Below are positions 40,814 through 49,449 of a DNA stretch of 64,000 bases, piece by piece. Every line of letters starts with the position of its first letter. Position 1 is the stretch's first letter. The stretch is from JAFAGX01 sp035623255 (GTDB lineage Bacteria; Acidobacteriota; Terriglobia; Terriglobales; Acidobacteriaceae): positions 1 to 64,000 of the forward strand of contig DASPTU010000060.1 of the NCBI GenBank assembly GCA_035623255.1. Direction: 5' to 3'. The translations under genes and the position numbers were made by a program. The notes under the pieces are model-generated. The model was given only the letters and a program-made list of their open reading frames with translations. It made no database searches and was not told the DNA's origin.

Positions 40814-42433
40814 TCAGAGCGACCATTGAATCAGAGTGTAGGACCTTGCCGGAACCTCGAATCTGGTTTTGCCCGCGGAGGTTGTCGGCGCCGAGAATTT
40901 TTGGGGTACAACTTTTTGCGGTGTCGAAAAGCTGTTAGAGGCCTTCAAATCATCTCCCGTTAGAACGGACGCGGTAACCACGCGTGTGGGTGCGGCATCC
41001 TCCCAGACAACTTCAACCTCATGGGCCCTCGAGAGGTCGCGGTTCAGAATCAATAGGACAATTTTGCCGCTTGCCTCATAGCACCCGGTCGCATCCAAGT
41101 GTGGGACCTGCTCCAGTCCGGAGACGTCGTAGGTGGAAGACTCGACGAGCAAATTCAAAACCGAGCCCCTGCCAAACTGCAATCCCCAGCTATACGGATA
41201 ATAGATTGACTGACGGAGCAGTCCGTTCTCGTTCGTCGTGATTGGAGCAATCACATTCACCAGTTGTGCCAGACAAGCGATCTTCACCCGGTCGGCATTG
41301 CGCAGCAGCGTGTTGACCATCCCTCCCACGAGCAATGCGTCTTCCAGGTTATAGACTTCTTCCAGCAGGGGCGGCGCTTCTTTCCTGTGCCCATCGACAG
41401 CATCCCCGCTGGTTGTCCGATACCAGACATTCCATTCATCAAACGACAGCCACAACTTCTTCGGTGAGCGCTTACGCCCACGCACCAGATCACAGACGGC
41501 TAGCGTTTCCGCAATCTGGCGTTCCATCATGAGATTGAGCGCCACGAACTTTGCGCTGTCCCCGCCCGTGTCGCGAGTGTTATTCCCAAAATATCGATGC
41601 AGTGAAAGGCCATCGACGTATTCATAGCATTGCTCCAGAACGTCGCGATCCCACTCCAGATACGTAGGCATGAACGGCCCACTGGAACCGCAGGCGATCA
41701 GCTTAAGATCGGGATCGACGTCACGCATCTGCCGCGCTGCATCCGCAGCTTTCAGCCCATACTCGGCCGCCGACATGTGCCCGATCTGCCAAGGCCCATC
41801 CATTTCATTTCCCAGACACCAATGCCGTACGTTGTAAGAGTCGGGGATTCCGTGTTGCCGCCGCAGATCGCTCCAACGTGTTCCCTTGTCTATATTGCAG
41901 TATTCGACCAGGGCCGCGGCCTCCTCCGCCGTTCCTGTCCCCAGATTCAGTCCCATGAGCGGTTCAGTTTTGGCCGCCTTGCACCACGCCATGTACTCAT
42001 TCGTTCCGAATTGATTCGACTCCAGTGTGTTCCATGCCTTATCGAGCACTCGCGGCCGATTCTGCTTCGGCCCAACTCCGTCGAGCCAGTTATATCCGGA
42101 CACAAAATTGCCTCCCGGATAACGAATAATGGGAACACCCAGCTGACGGATTTCGCTTAGGACATCGGTGCGAAAGCCGTTTGCGTCAGCTAGCTTCGAG
42201 CCGGGATCATAGATACCGCCGTAGATCGCGCGTCCCAGATGCTCCAGGAAGGAACCAAAGAGATTGGGGTCGACTGCAGAAATTGTGCGCCGTGTATCGA
42301 CGTAAACCCTGGCTGGCGCGTTGGACGGAGCAACTTGCGCCAACAATGGCCGTCTGAAGAGCAAGTCAGCGGATAAAGCCACGCCTGCAGCGCCTGCCTG
42401 CTGCAGAAATTGCCGGCGAGATTCCGAGAACAT
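40814..42433 (-). CDS. Tat-exported GH51 alpha-L-arabinofuranosidase
   Basis: 539 aa. A twin-arginine signal (ESRRQFLQQAGAAGVALSAD) leads the protein. The GH51 barrel carries GSFLEHLGRAIYGGIYDPGS, IIRYPGGNFVSGYNW, the acid/base glutamate in HWCLGNEMDGPWQ, and the nucleophile in LSFDEWNVWY; the C-terminal beta domain follows from about residue 390. Intracellular GH51 enzymes are common, so export here is notable. It releases terminal alpha-L-arabinofuranose from arabinan or arabinoxylan. The gene precedes the GH127 gene in the same minus-strand operon, and an operator-like palindrome (42537) lies 104 bases upstream. Confidence 0.94.
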   Translation of the reverse strand: MFSESRRQFLQQAGAAGVALSADLLFRRPLLAQVAPSNAPARVYVDTRRTISAVDPNLFGSFLEHLGRAIYGGIYDPGSKLADANGFRTDVLSEIRQLGVPIIRYPGGNFVSGYNWLDGVGPKQNRPRVLDKAWNTLESNQFGTNEYMAWCKAAKTEPLMGLNLGTGTAEEAAALVEYCNIDKGTRWSDLRRQHGIPDSYNVRHWCLGNEMDGPWQIGHMSAAEYGLKAADAARQMRDVDPDLKLIACGSSGPFMPTYLEWDRDVLEQCYEYVDGLSLHRYFGNNTRDTGGDSAKFVALNLMMERQIAETLAVCDLVRGRKRSPKKLWLSFDEWNVWYRTTSGDAVDGHRKEAPPLLEEVYNLEDALLVGGMVNTLLRNADRVKIACLAQLVNVIAPITTNENGLLRQSIYYPYSWGLQFGRGSVLNLLVESSTYDVSGLEQVPHLDATGCYEASGKIVLLILNRDLSRAHEVEVVWEDAAPTRVVTASVLTGDDLKASNSFSTPQKVVPQKFSAPTTSAGKTRFEVPARSYTLIQWSL

Positions 42434-42536
42434 CAGAGGTCGGGCTCCTTGGTAGACATCTAGGATTTCTCCGTTCCCTGCTTAACGCGAAGCTGCGGTC
42501 GAGAGATCCTCACAGGCGGCCAACATAACGGATCGA

Positions 42537-42550
42537 GGTAATCGTTTGCT
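42537..42550. promoter_or_regulatory. LacI-type operator upstream of GH51-GH127 operon
   Basis: GGTAATCGTTTGCT, central CG, one arm identical to the galK-lacI operator. It is 104 bases upstream of the GH51 start. A matching promoter is less clear than for the ara operon. Confidence 0.6.
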
Positions 42551-42615
42551 GCAATTGAAATGAGCTTACACCTTCTTCGCTGAGACCTGCCAGGTATCTC
42601 CAATAGGCAGAATGA

Positions 42616-42662
42616 AGAACGGCGTTCGGCACGGTCCCCAGGGAAGTCGCGAACGCCGTTCT
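42616..42662 (-). terminator. Perfect 13-bp hairpin after TonB-receptor gene
   Basis: AGAACGGCGTTCG (42616-42628) and CGAACGCCGTTCT (42650-42662) form a perfect stem around a 21-base loop, 68 bases after the stop of the receptor gene. The minus strand continues TTCATTCTGCC, a weak T-rich tail, so it could terminate that transcript. It also lies upstream of GH51 and could be a leader structure instead. Confidence 0.5.
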
Positions 42663-42729
42663 CTGGTGCCCGATGGGAGCCCGCGACTTTGCCGCGGTAT
42701 CGGGACGCCTAGCTCAACTTTTTATCCGA

Positions 42730-45700
42730 TCAAAACGCAAACCGAATCCCCAGTTGCAACTGCCGGGCCGGGAGTGCGGTAGCCACCTTGCCGAAGCCGG
42801 GGTCCCCCATGAAGAAGTCCACCGGACCAAGATTCGGGTGATTGAGCACATTGATGAAGTCGAACCGAAGCTGCAGATTGCCCGCCTCTCCGAGCCAGGG
42901 TAAATGATTGTTCTTCAGCACACTGGCGTCGACCTGCACAAGGCCGGGATTACGGTAGATGTTTCTCGGCTCATTCCCCTCCGCCCCCAGTACCGGTTGC
43001 GGAAAGTCGCTGGCGGCAAACAGGCCGTTAATATAGGCAGACTTGCCGTGGGAGCCAGTGAAGTTCTGGGCCGGGGTGTTCGGGATGTCGTAATTGGTTC
43101 CATCCCGGTTGTAGTCGCCGCTGTCGGGAGCAATCGTATTCGGAATCACAGGAAATCCGGCAGCCGCGGGAGAAGAACACGCGGTTGGAGTTCCGTTCAC
43201 ATTGCACATGGGGTCGAACGAACGATTATCGACGACCCAGAATGGAGTTCCGGTTTGTACAGCAATAATAGTGGAAGCTTCCCATCCTGAGGTCAGGACC
43301 TTGGCCACACCACTCCCCACCCCCGGCAAAGTATAAGAACCGGAGAAAGAGAAGCGCTGTCGCACATCATAATTCGCGTCGCCGAAGTAGTTGAAATACG
43401 AACTCGGCTGCGGAATATTGATATTGGCATCCTGATCGAAGCGGGTATTGGCTTCGGGGAAGTCCTGTGCGTGCGACAAGGTGTAGGAGCCCTGAAAACT
43501 GCCCCGGCGTCCCGCTTTGCCGCGAAGAAAGAGGATCATCGCGTTATAAGTCGCCCGGTTTGCGTTGGTGACGTAGGTGATCGGCCCAAAATTTGGATTT
43601 AAGGTACCGATGGTCTCCACCACACTTCCGCCAGTGCCAGCGAAGGTAGCGCCGCCCGGGAAATAGTTCACATTGGAGCCGGTCAAACCGTTATAGCTTC
43701 TTGATCCGGTGTAGTTGGCACCCGCGACGAGATTCCCCGCCAACTGGTGCTCCATGCCGATCACATAATTCACCGCGAGCGGTGCTACAAGGTTACGATC
43801 CAAGGCATCCACAGCAGTAGGCAACCCGGCAATGCCTCCGTGATTATTGAGGCTCCCTGCAGGAATCGCCGGCAAGGGGAAATTCCAGGGATAAGTTCCA
43901 GTTGGGGCAATCGCGAAATAATTGCTTAGAGCTGTGCCATTCGGTGCGACGTTCGTGAAAACTTCACTCAGTACCCCCGGCGGATTGTTGCGGGTTTGAT
44001 CAACACTCTGACCAAGAACCACCCAATCGTGGTAAACACCAACCCCGCCGCGTATCGCCCATTTACCGGTCTTTGATGGGTCCCAAGCGAAGCCGATACG
44101 AGGACTGAACAGGTTCTTCATATCGTTCTCGAATACCTTTGGAACCTGCCCCACTGAGGCGTTGGCCACCTGGGTATTGAAATTGCCTCCCGGAGAAAGA
44201 ATCAAAGAGCTGAACTGAAATCCGCTGTTCCCCCAGGGCGTGTGGTTGCCAAGGTCATCCCAGCGGAGTGACACGGTAATAGAAAGATTGGATCTCACCT
44301 TCCAATCATCCTGCGCGAAGAATCCAAACGGGTTGGTCTGGCCGCCAAACACTACCGTGCCCGCCTGACCGGTGAGTGGATTGTAAGCGCCGACCGTTTC
44401 TTGGAATACATTGTCTTCCACCAGATTCAACAAATTCGTAAAGGTGAAACCCGGACGCACATTGACGGGTGTGAAATCTCCATGCTCGATGGCATGATCA
44501 CCGTCGTATCCAAACTTGAGCGTGTGTTTGCCACGTACCCAACTCAGAATGCCGCGCCAGTTGTAATTCGGGCCGCGATATTCTCCCGGACCCCATCCGC
44601 CGCCTACCGGAAAACCCACCAAGCCAGGTCCATTCAGAGTAGACGAGACGCTGATGTTGGGCACGGCCAAGTTCGCATCTTGGCCGTTAGCGCCACCCAC
44701 GCTCGCAAAGGCAAATGCGCCCTCTACCAGCATGTTGGAATTGAATGTGTGCGTGAAGTCGATCTGGCCGTAGCGATTCCTCATAATATCCAGAGCACCC
44801 AGCCGCGGCCTGGGGGAGAGCTGTTCTTGGTCGAACGAGTCGTTGTAGTAGCTCAGATACAAACGGTCGTTCTGGGTGAAGTAGTGGTCTACGCGAAAGT
44901 TGTACTGGAGTGCGTTGTAGTAAGGACTGGCAGCAAAACTGCCGGAATCGATCATAGGCAGGCCGCAGGGTGGGGTCAGCGGTGTCAGCGTGCCACAGTT
45001 GCCCGCGCCGAGATATTGCCCTGCCGTCTGGAAAACGCTGCCCCTAAGATTACTGGCCGGCCACCCGGCGAGGACTTTCGTGCCTACATTGTTGGGGAAA
45101 TTCGATTGTGCCCAAGCCACGAATTGAGGATCTTCGAAGTACTGCAGCCCGGTATTGGCCGCTGCCGCAGTGGTTGCCCAAAGCTTCTCAAACGCAGCAA
45201 AGAAAAATGTCTTCCCCTTGCGAATTGGGCCCCCGAGTGTGCCTACGAGATCCTTGCGTGCAAACGGCGTGAACGCACCTGAGGCGAACTCCGGCGTGGC
45301 CACCAAATTCTGGTTCGTGAAAAACAGACTCCCGGTTCCGTGAAACTGATTGGTGCCGGATTTTGTAGTTACTTGAACCAGGATTGAACTGGCTAGATTG
45401 ACTTCCCCATCCCAGGAGTTGGTCTGCATGGTCACTTCTTGTACCGCATCGGGAATCGGGGCCAGAATGATGTTGCCGTTCTGGATTGGACTGGTGACGT
45501 TCATTCCGTCAACCATCACCAGATTTCCCGTGTAGCTGCGGCCATTGGCGCTAATCTGGGGAGTCTGAGTTCCAAAATTGTCGGCGAATCCGCCCGGCGA
45601 TTCTCCGATCGCTCGTGTGCCGTTGCCTACCACCCCCGGCGCAACCGCCAAAATATCCCACAAGTTACGGTTGGCTTCGGGAAGGTCGCGGACGGTATTC

Positions 45701-46125
45701 GAAGAAAGGGTTGCTTCCAAACGACTGTCGTCTGTATCCACTACTGGAGGGGAAACCTCCACCGTGACCTCTTGCTGAGCCCCGGCCAGGGACAACGTCA
45801 GATTGATTCCTTTCGTTTCCGCCGTGCTAAGAGTGAACTTGGCCTCTGTCCTGCGAAAACCACTGGCTTCGGCACTTACCACGTAGTTGCCAGGCCCGAG
45901 ACTGCTGAAGCGATAGTTGCCGGAAACGCTCGTCGTTGCTGCTGCTTCGATTCCGGTATCCGCATTGCGCAGGCGGACTGACGCGTTGTTCACGGCCGCG
46001 CCCGTTGGATCGGTCACGACACCCTGCACGTTCCCGCTGTATTGGGCAAAAGCGGCTGCAGTCCAAAGAAGTGAAACGAGGAAGCCAAGCAGCCGTAGGC
46101 AGTGGCTACCGGATCGCACCAGCAT
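42730..46125 (-). CDS. Oar-type TonB-dependent receptor of the arabinose locus (first)
   Basis: 1131 aa. Signal peptide about 1-27 (LLGFLVSLLWTAAAFAQ); carboxypeptidase-regulatory-like domain about 30-115 (VQGVVTDPTGAAVNNASVRL, YRFSSLGPGNYVV); plug domain with NGRSYTGNLVMVDGMNV, QEVTMQTNSWDGEVN and KSGTNQFHG; then the barrel, ending QLGIRFAF with the terminal Phe used by the Bam machine. GGGAGGG precedes the ATG. A strong TTGACA-N17-CTATAA promoter with a LacI-type operator lies upstream. It probably imports oligosaccharides released from arabinan-rich glycans. The ligand is inferred from context only, since Oar receptors are not predictive of substrate. Confidence 0.94.
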   Translation of the reverse strand: MLVRSGSHCLRLLGFLVSLLWTAAAFAQYSGNVQGVVTDPTGAAVNNASVRLRNADTGIEAAATTSVSGNYRFSSLGPGNYVVSAEASGFRRTEAKFTLSTAETKGINLTLSLAGAQQEVTVEVSPPVVDTDDSRLEATLSSNTVRDLPEANRNLWDILAVAPGVVGNGTRAIGESPGGFADNFGTQTPQISANGRSYTGNLVMVDGMNVTSPIQNGNIILAPIPDAVQEVTMQTNSWDGEVNLASSILVQVTTKSGTNQFHGTGSLFFTNQNLVATPEFASGAFTPFARKDLVGTLGGPIRKGKTFFFAAFEKLWATTAAAANTGLQYFEDPQFVAWAQSNFPNNVGTKVLAGWPASNLRGSVFQTAGQYLGAGNCGTLTPLTPPCGLPMIDSGSFAASPYYNALQYNFRVDHYFTQNDRLYLSYYNDSFDQEQLSPRPRLGALDIMRNRYGQIDFTHTFNSNMLVEGAFAFASVGGANGQDANLAVPNISVSSTLNGPGLVGFPVGGGWGPGEYRGPNYNWRGILSWVRGKHTLKFGYDGDHAIEHGDFTPVNVRPGFTFTNLLNLVEDNVFQETVGAYNPLTGQAGTVVFGGQTNPFGFFAQDDWKVRSNLSITVSLRWDDLGNHTPWGNSGFQFSSLILSPGGNFNTQVANASVGQVPKVFENDMKNLFSPRIGFAWDPSKTGKWAIRGGVGVYHDWVVLGQSVDQTRNNPPGVLSEVFTNVAPNGTALSNYFAIAPTGTYPWNFPLPAIPAGSLNNHGGIAGLPTAVDALDRNLVAPLAVNYVIGMEHQLAGNLVAGANYTGSRSYNGLTGSNVNYFPGGATFAGTGGSVVETIGTLNPNFGPITYVTNANRATYNAMILFLRGKAGRRGSFQGSYTLSHAQDFPEANTRFDQDANINIPQPSSYFNYFGDANYDVRQRFSFSGSYTLPGVGSGVAKVLTSGWEASTIIAVQTGTPFWVVDNRSFDPMCNVNGTPTACSSPAAAGFPVIPNTIAPDSGDYNRDGTNYDIPNTPAQNFTGSHGKSAYINGLFAASDFPQPVLGAEGNEPRNIYRNPGLVQVDASVLKNNHLPWLGEAGNLQLRFDFINVLNHPNLGPVDFFMGDPGFGKVATALPARQLQLGIRFAF

Positions 46126-46166
46126 TTTTCCCTCCCCACCCGGATCAGATCAAAAGAGCAAATGTG

Positions 46167-46180
46167 AGTAAACGATTTCT
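46167..46180. promoter_or_regulatory. LacI-type operator upstream of TonB receptor and AKR
   Basis: AGTAAACGATTTCT, a slightly degenerate copy of the operator with central CG. It sits at about +12 to +25 of the minus-strand receptor promoter, and between the receptor and the aldo-keto reductase. Confidence 0.65.
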
Positions 46181-46198
46181 CAGATAATGGAAAAAAGC

Positions 46199-46227
46199 TT
46201 ATAGCTCTGTATAGCCGTGAATGTCAA
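46199..46227 (-). promoter_or_regulatory. Sigma-70 promoter of the first arabinose TonB receptor
   Basis: On the minus strand TTGACA (46227-46222), 17 bases, CTATAA (46204-46199). A near-copy of the same promoter precedes the receptor at 54441. An operator lies immediately downstream. Confidence 0.75.
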
Positions 46228-46346
46228 GACATTTTTCGCGCTGCCAAGAATTCCTCCCCGCCAAAGACTGCCGGGCCGAGGACCTTCCAGAAATCGCTTT
46301 CACAAGATTTGATATTGTACTCACGTCGGGCAAAAGGGACGGTTCT

Positions 46347-47309
46347 ATGGAAACGCGAAGGCTCGGAAACAGCGATCTTCACATTACTCCAATCGGCATC
46401 GGTGCCTGGGCTATTGGTGGAAGTGGTTGGTACGGAAGCATGGGCCCCCAGAACGATGCCGATTCTGTTCCCGCCATTCAGGCCGCCTTGGATTACGGGC
46501 TGAACTGGATCGACACGGCTGCGCTTTATGGCCTTGGTCACTCGGAGGAGATGGTTGCCCGTGCTCTCAAAGGACGAAGGCCGCGTCCCTATGTCTTTAC
46601 CAAATGCGAGCGAGTCTGGGATAACAACGGAAACGTCGGCGCATCTCTGAAAGCTGCCTCCGTTCGCCGCGAATGCGAAGATAGCCTGCGCCGCCTGCAA
46701 GCTGATGCTATCGATCTTTACCAGATCCACTGGCCCGAGCCCGACGAAGACATTGAGGAAGGATGGACAGAACTCGCTCGACTACAAAGCGAAGGCAAGG
46801 TCCGCTACATCGGGGTTTCCAATTTCAGTGTTTCCCAGATGAAGCGGGCCCGGAAGATTGCGCCCATTACCTCCCTTCAGCCGCCGTACGCACTGATTCG
46901 CAGGGAAATTGAACAGGAAACCCTGCCGTTTTGTCAGCGCGAGAATATCGGCGTGATCGTCTACTCCCCGATGTATGCAGGCCTTCTGACCGGAGCCATG
47001 ACGAAAGAACGAGTCGCCGGTTTCCTACCCGAGGATTGGCGTCGTAATCTGCCGGGCTTCATTGAACCCGCGCTTTCGCGCAATCTCCAGCTGGTGGAGT
47101 TCCTGCGAGCCATCGGCAAGCGCTATGGTCGCACTGCGGGCGAAGTAGCGATTGCCTGGACGTTAAATCATCCGGCCGTCACTGGGGCCATTGTCGGTTT
47201 TCGCACCACGAAACAAGTCGAAGGCATTGTCGGCGCCGCGACGTTTCGTCTACCACCCGGTGAGCTCGCGGAAGTTGAGCGAGCTTTGCAACAGCTAGTC
47301 GCTGCCTGA
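46347..47309 (+). CDS. Aldo-keto reductase
   Basis: 320 aa from the ATG at 46347, with AAAGGGA upstream; the 42 codons before it are outside the family and are rejected. The AKR barrel shows METRRLGNSDLHITPIGIG, IDTAALYGLGHSEEMV with catalytic Asp and Tyr, the Lys in YVFTKCERVW, the His in DLYQIHWPEP, and the NADPH region at FRTTKQVEGIVGAA. It reduces a sugar aldehyde or similar carbonyl with NADPH; the substrate is unknown. It stands divergent from the TonB receptor and upstream of the second GH127-type gene. A role in arabinose or galactose oxidation is possible. Confidence 0.88.
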   Translation: METRRLGNSDLHITPIGIGAWAIGGSGWYGSMGPQNDADSVPAIQAALDYGLNWIDTAALYGLGHSEEMVARALKGRRPRPYVFTKCERVWDNNGNVGASLKAASVRRECEDSLRRLQADAIDLYQIHWPEPDEDIEEGWTELARLQSEGKVRYIGVSNFSVSQMKRARKIAPITSLQPPYALIRREIEQETLPFCQRENIGVIVYSPMYAGLLTGAMTKERVAGFLPEDWRRNLPGFIEPALSRNLQLVEFLRAIGKRYGRTAGEVAIAWTLNHPAVTGAIVGFRTTKQVEGIVGAATFRLPPGELAEVERALQQLVAA

Positions 47310-47327
47310 TCTCGATCTCAATTAGAA

Positions 47328-47356
47328 TTGACAAGCCAACCGTCAAGAGAGTAAAT
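47328..47356 (+). promoter_or_regulatory. Sigma-70 promoter of second GH127-type gene
   Basis: TTGACA (47328-47333), 17-base spacer, GTAAAT (47351-47356). The operator at 47366 begins 10 bases after the -10 box, the same layout as in the ara operon. Confidence 0.65.
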
Positions 47357-47365
47357 CTGGCGTAC

Positions 47366-47379
47366 AGTAAACGTTTGCT
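47366..47379. promoter_or_regulatory. LacI-type operator of the second GH127-type gene
   Basis: AGTAAACGTTTGCT, palindrome with central CG, one base from the galK-lacI site. It lies 21 bases before the ATG at 47400. Confidence 0.8.
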
Positions 47380-47399
47380 CTGACTATACGAGGCTTCCG

Positions 47400-49268
47400 A
47401 TGCGCAATCTTTCCCGCAGAACCTTCCTGAAAACCGCCACGGCTACGGCAGCTGCAGGTTATGTTGCCTCAGCCCTGCCTGCATGGGCTGCACCGCAGGA
47501 CAACCATCGAGGATCGGTCGTAGTGACACCTCCGTTGTCCCAGTTCGCCTATTCCGATGTCGAACTGCTGGATGGCCCCATGAAAACCCAGTTCGAACAG
47601 CTCCATGCTCGTTTTTTCAACCTCGACGATGATCGCTTGCTCAAGGTTTTCCGCCAGGTTGCAGGTCTGCCGGCGCCGGGAGACGACATGGGAGGTTGGT
47701 ACGACCTGACTGGCTTCAGCCTGGAGCGCAATGACTTTCACGGTTTCATTGCGGGCCATAGTTTTGGGCAATACGTCTCCGCGCTGGCTCGAGCACACGC
47801 CGTGACCGGATCCGAGCCTACTCGCCAAAAAGTTAATCGCCTCGTCAAAGGCTACTCGGAGACCTTGGATCCGAAGGCTAAATTTTTCGTGGACTATCGC
47901 CTTCCCGCCTATACCTACGACAAGCTTTCTTGCGGTCTGATTGATGCTCACGAGTTCGCTCACGATCCATTGGCCATGGATGTTCACGAAAAACTCACCC
48001 ACGCGATCACGGCCTATCTACCCGAAAAGGCGCTCTCACGTGCGGAGCAACGTGCCCGGCCTCACAAGGACACCTCTTATACCTGGGATGAAACTTACAC
48101 GCTGCCGGAAAATCTCTTTCTTGCGTATCAACGCAGCGGGGATGTTTTCTATCGCGACATGGCGGCCAGGTATCTCGAAGATGACACTTACTTCGATCCC
48201 CTCGCCCAAGGTAATAATGTATTGCCCTTCGAACATGCCTACAGTCATGTGAATGCCTTCAGCTCTGCCATGCAGGCTTACATCACGTTAGGCAGCGAGA
48301 AGCACTTACGCGCCGCGAAGAATGGGTTCGAGATGTTGCAGACGACACAAAGCTTCGCCACCGGCGGCTGGGGGCCAGACGAAGCGTTCGGAGAGCCAAG
48401 CCGTGGTCAGTTGGGCGACAGCCTTTCCTCTACCCACGCTAGCTTCGAGACCCCGTGCGGCTCCTATGGGCACTTCAAAATCACCCGCTATCTGCTGCGC
48501 GTGACAAAAGATCCGCAATACGGCGACAGCATGGAACGCGTGCTGTACAACACGATCCTTGGGGCTTGGCCGGTCCAGGCTGATGGCACATCGTTCTATT
48601 ACTCCGACTATGCAACGACCGGCAGAAAGGTCTGGTACAGGGACAAGTGGCCTTGCTGCTCGGGTACATTCCCGCAGCTCGCCGCTGACTACCACATCAG
48701 TACATACTTTCGCTCAGCTGACGGTGTTTACGTAAACCTGTTTACGCCGTCGAAGTTGCAATGGAACGATAACGGCGGGCGCTATAGTCTGAGGCAGGAA
48801 ACCCGGTATCCCTTCGACAACAAAATCACTATTTACGTGTCCGCTTCGCAGCCGAAGGATTACACGCTTTACATTCGCATTCCGGCGTGGTCAACTCCGG
48901 ATGCCGTGGTGTCCGTGAACGGAAAGCGAGTTGCCGATTCGCCGCGGCCAGGAACTTTCGCCGCAATTTCACGGACGTGGAAAGATGGCGATCGCGTTGA
49001 GCTGGAGCTTTCCACGCCTATGCGTTTGGAACCTGTAGACGCTAATCATCCCAATCTCGTCGCGTTGCTGCGCGGACCTCTTGTGCTCTTCGCCATCGCA
49101 GATTCGCAGCCTGCTTTTTCCCGCAACGAATTATTACAAGCCAAGCCAACAAGCAATTCGACTGGAGACTGGACCGCCAATTCTACCGACGGAAGCCTTA
49201 TCACCATGAGACCGTTCATCAATATCGATAAGGAAAATTACAGCACGTATGTGACGGTGAAGACCTAA
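47400..49268 (+). CDS. Tat-exported GH127-like (DUF1680) glycoside hydrolase
   Basis: 622 aa with twin-arginine signal LSRRTFLKTATATAAAGYVA (4-23) and an Ala-rich cleavage region. It belongs to the same superfamily as the gene at 38723 but is divergent: DEAFGEPSRG, FETPCGSYGHFK and KWPCCSGTFPQL correspond to the metal and nucleophile positions, here with an E-x2-C pattern rather than E-x-C. It probably cleaves beta-L-arabinofuranosyl or a related linkage; which one is uncertain, and GH146-type activity is possible. It is a single-gene unit behind a TTGACA promoter and a near-perfect LacI-type operator. Confidence 0.82.
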   Translation: MRNLSRRTFLKTATATAAAGYVASALPAWAAPQDNHRGSVVVTPPLSQFAYSDVELLDGPMKTQFEQLHARFFNLDDDRLLKVFRQVAGLPAPGDDMGGWYDLTGFSLERNDFHGFIAGHSFGQYVSALARAHAVTGSEPTRQKVNRLVKGYSETLDPKAKFFVDYRLPAYTYDKLSCGLIDAHEFAHDPLAMDVHEKLTHAITAYLPEKALSRAEQRARPHKDTSYTWDETYTLPENLFLAYQRSGDVFYRDMAARYLEDDTYFDPLAQGNNVLPFEHAYSHVNAFSSAMQAYITLGSEKHLRAAKNGFEMLQTTQSFATGGWGPDEAFGEPSRGQLGDSLSSTHASFETPCGSYGHFKITRYLLRVTKDPQYGDSMERVLYNTILGAWPVQADGTSFYYSDYATTGRKVWYRDKWPCCSGTFPQLAADYHISTYFRSADGVYVNLFTPSKLQWNDNGGRYSLRQETRYPFDNKITIYVSASQPKDYTLYIRIPAWSTPDAVVSVNGKRVADSPRPGTFAAISRTWKDGDRVELELSTPMRLEPVDANHPNLVALLRGPLVLFAIADSQPAFSRNELLQAKPTSNSTGDWTANSTDGSLITMRPFINIDKENYSTYVTVKT

Positions 49269-49449
49269 AGCCAGCTGCGCCTCTGCTCAGGGTGCCAGGC
49301 TTGGCTCGGCGAACTTGGTGGAGTCGATCGTCGCATTCTGCTGGATCATCAATAAGCAAAGAAGCCATGCACTGAAGGAAGACCGAGAGCGCACTTAAAC
49401 ATAACTATTTCTAAAGATAGTGGGCGCTGTCCGAGACCCAAACCCTGCC

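Noticed and set aside
44401..45282. 293-aa plus-strand open frame
   Set aside because: Antisense inside the TonB-receptor gene; the receptor frame is supported by complete domain order.
48720..48745. TTTACGTAAACC-type repeat
   Set aside because: Inside the GH127-like coding region and explained by its codons.
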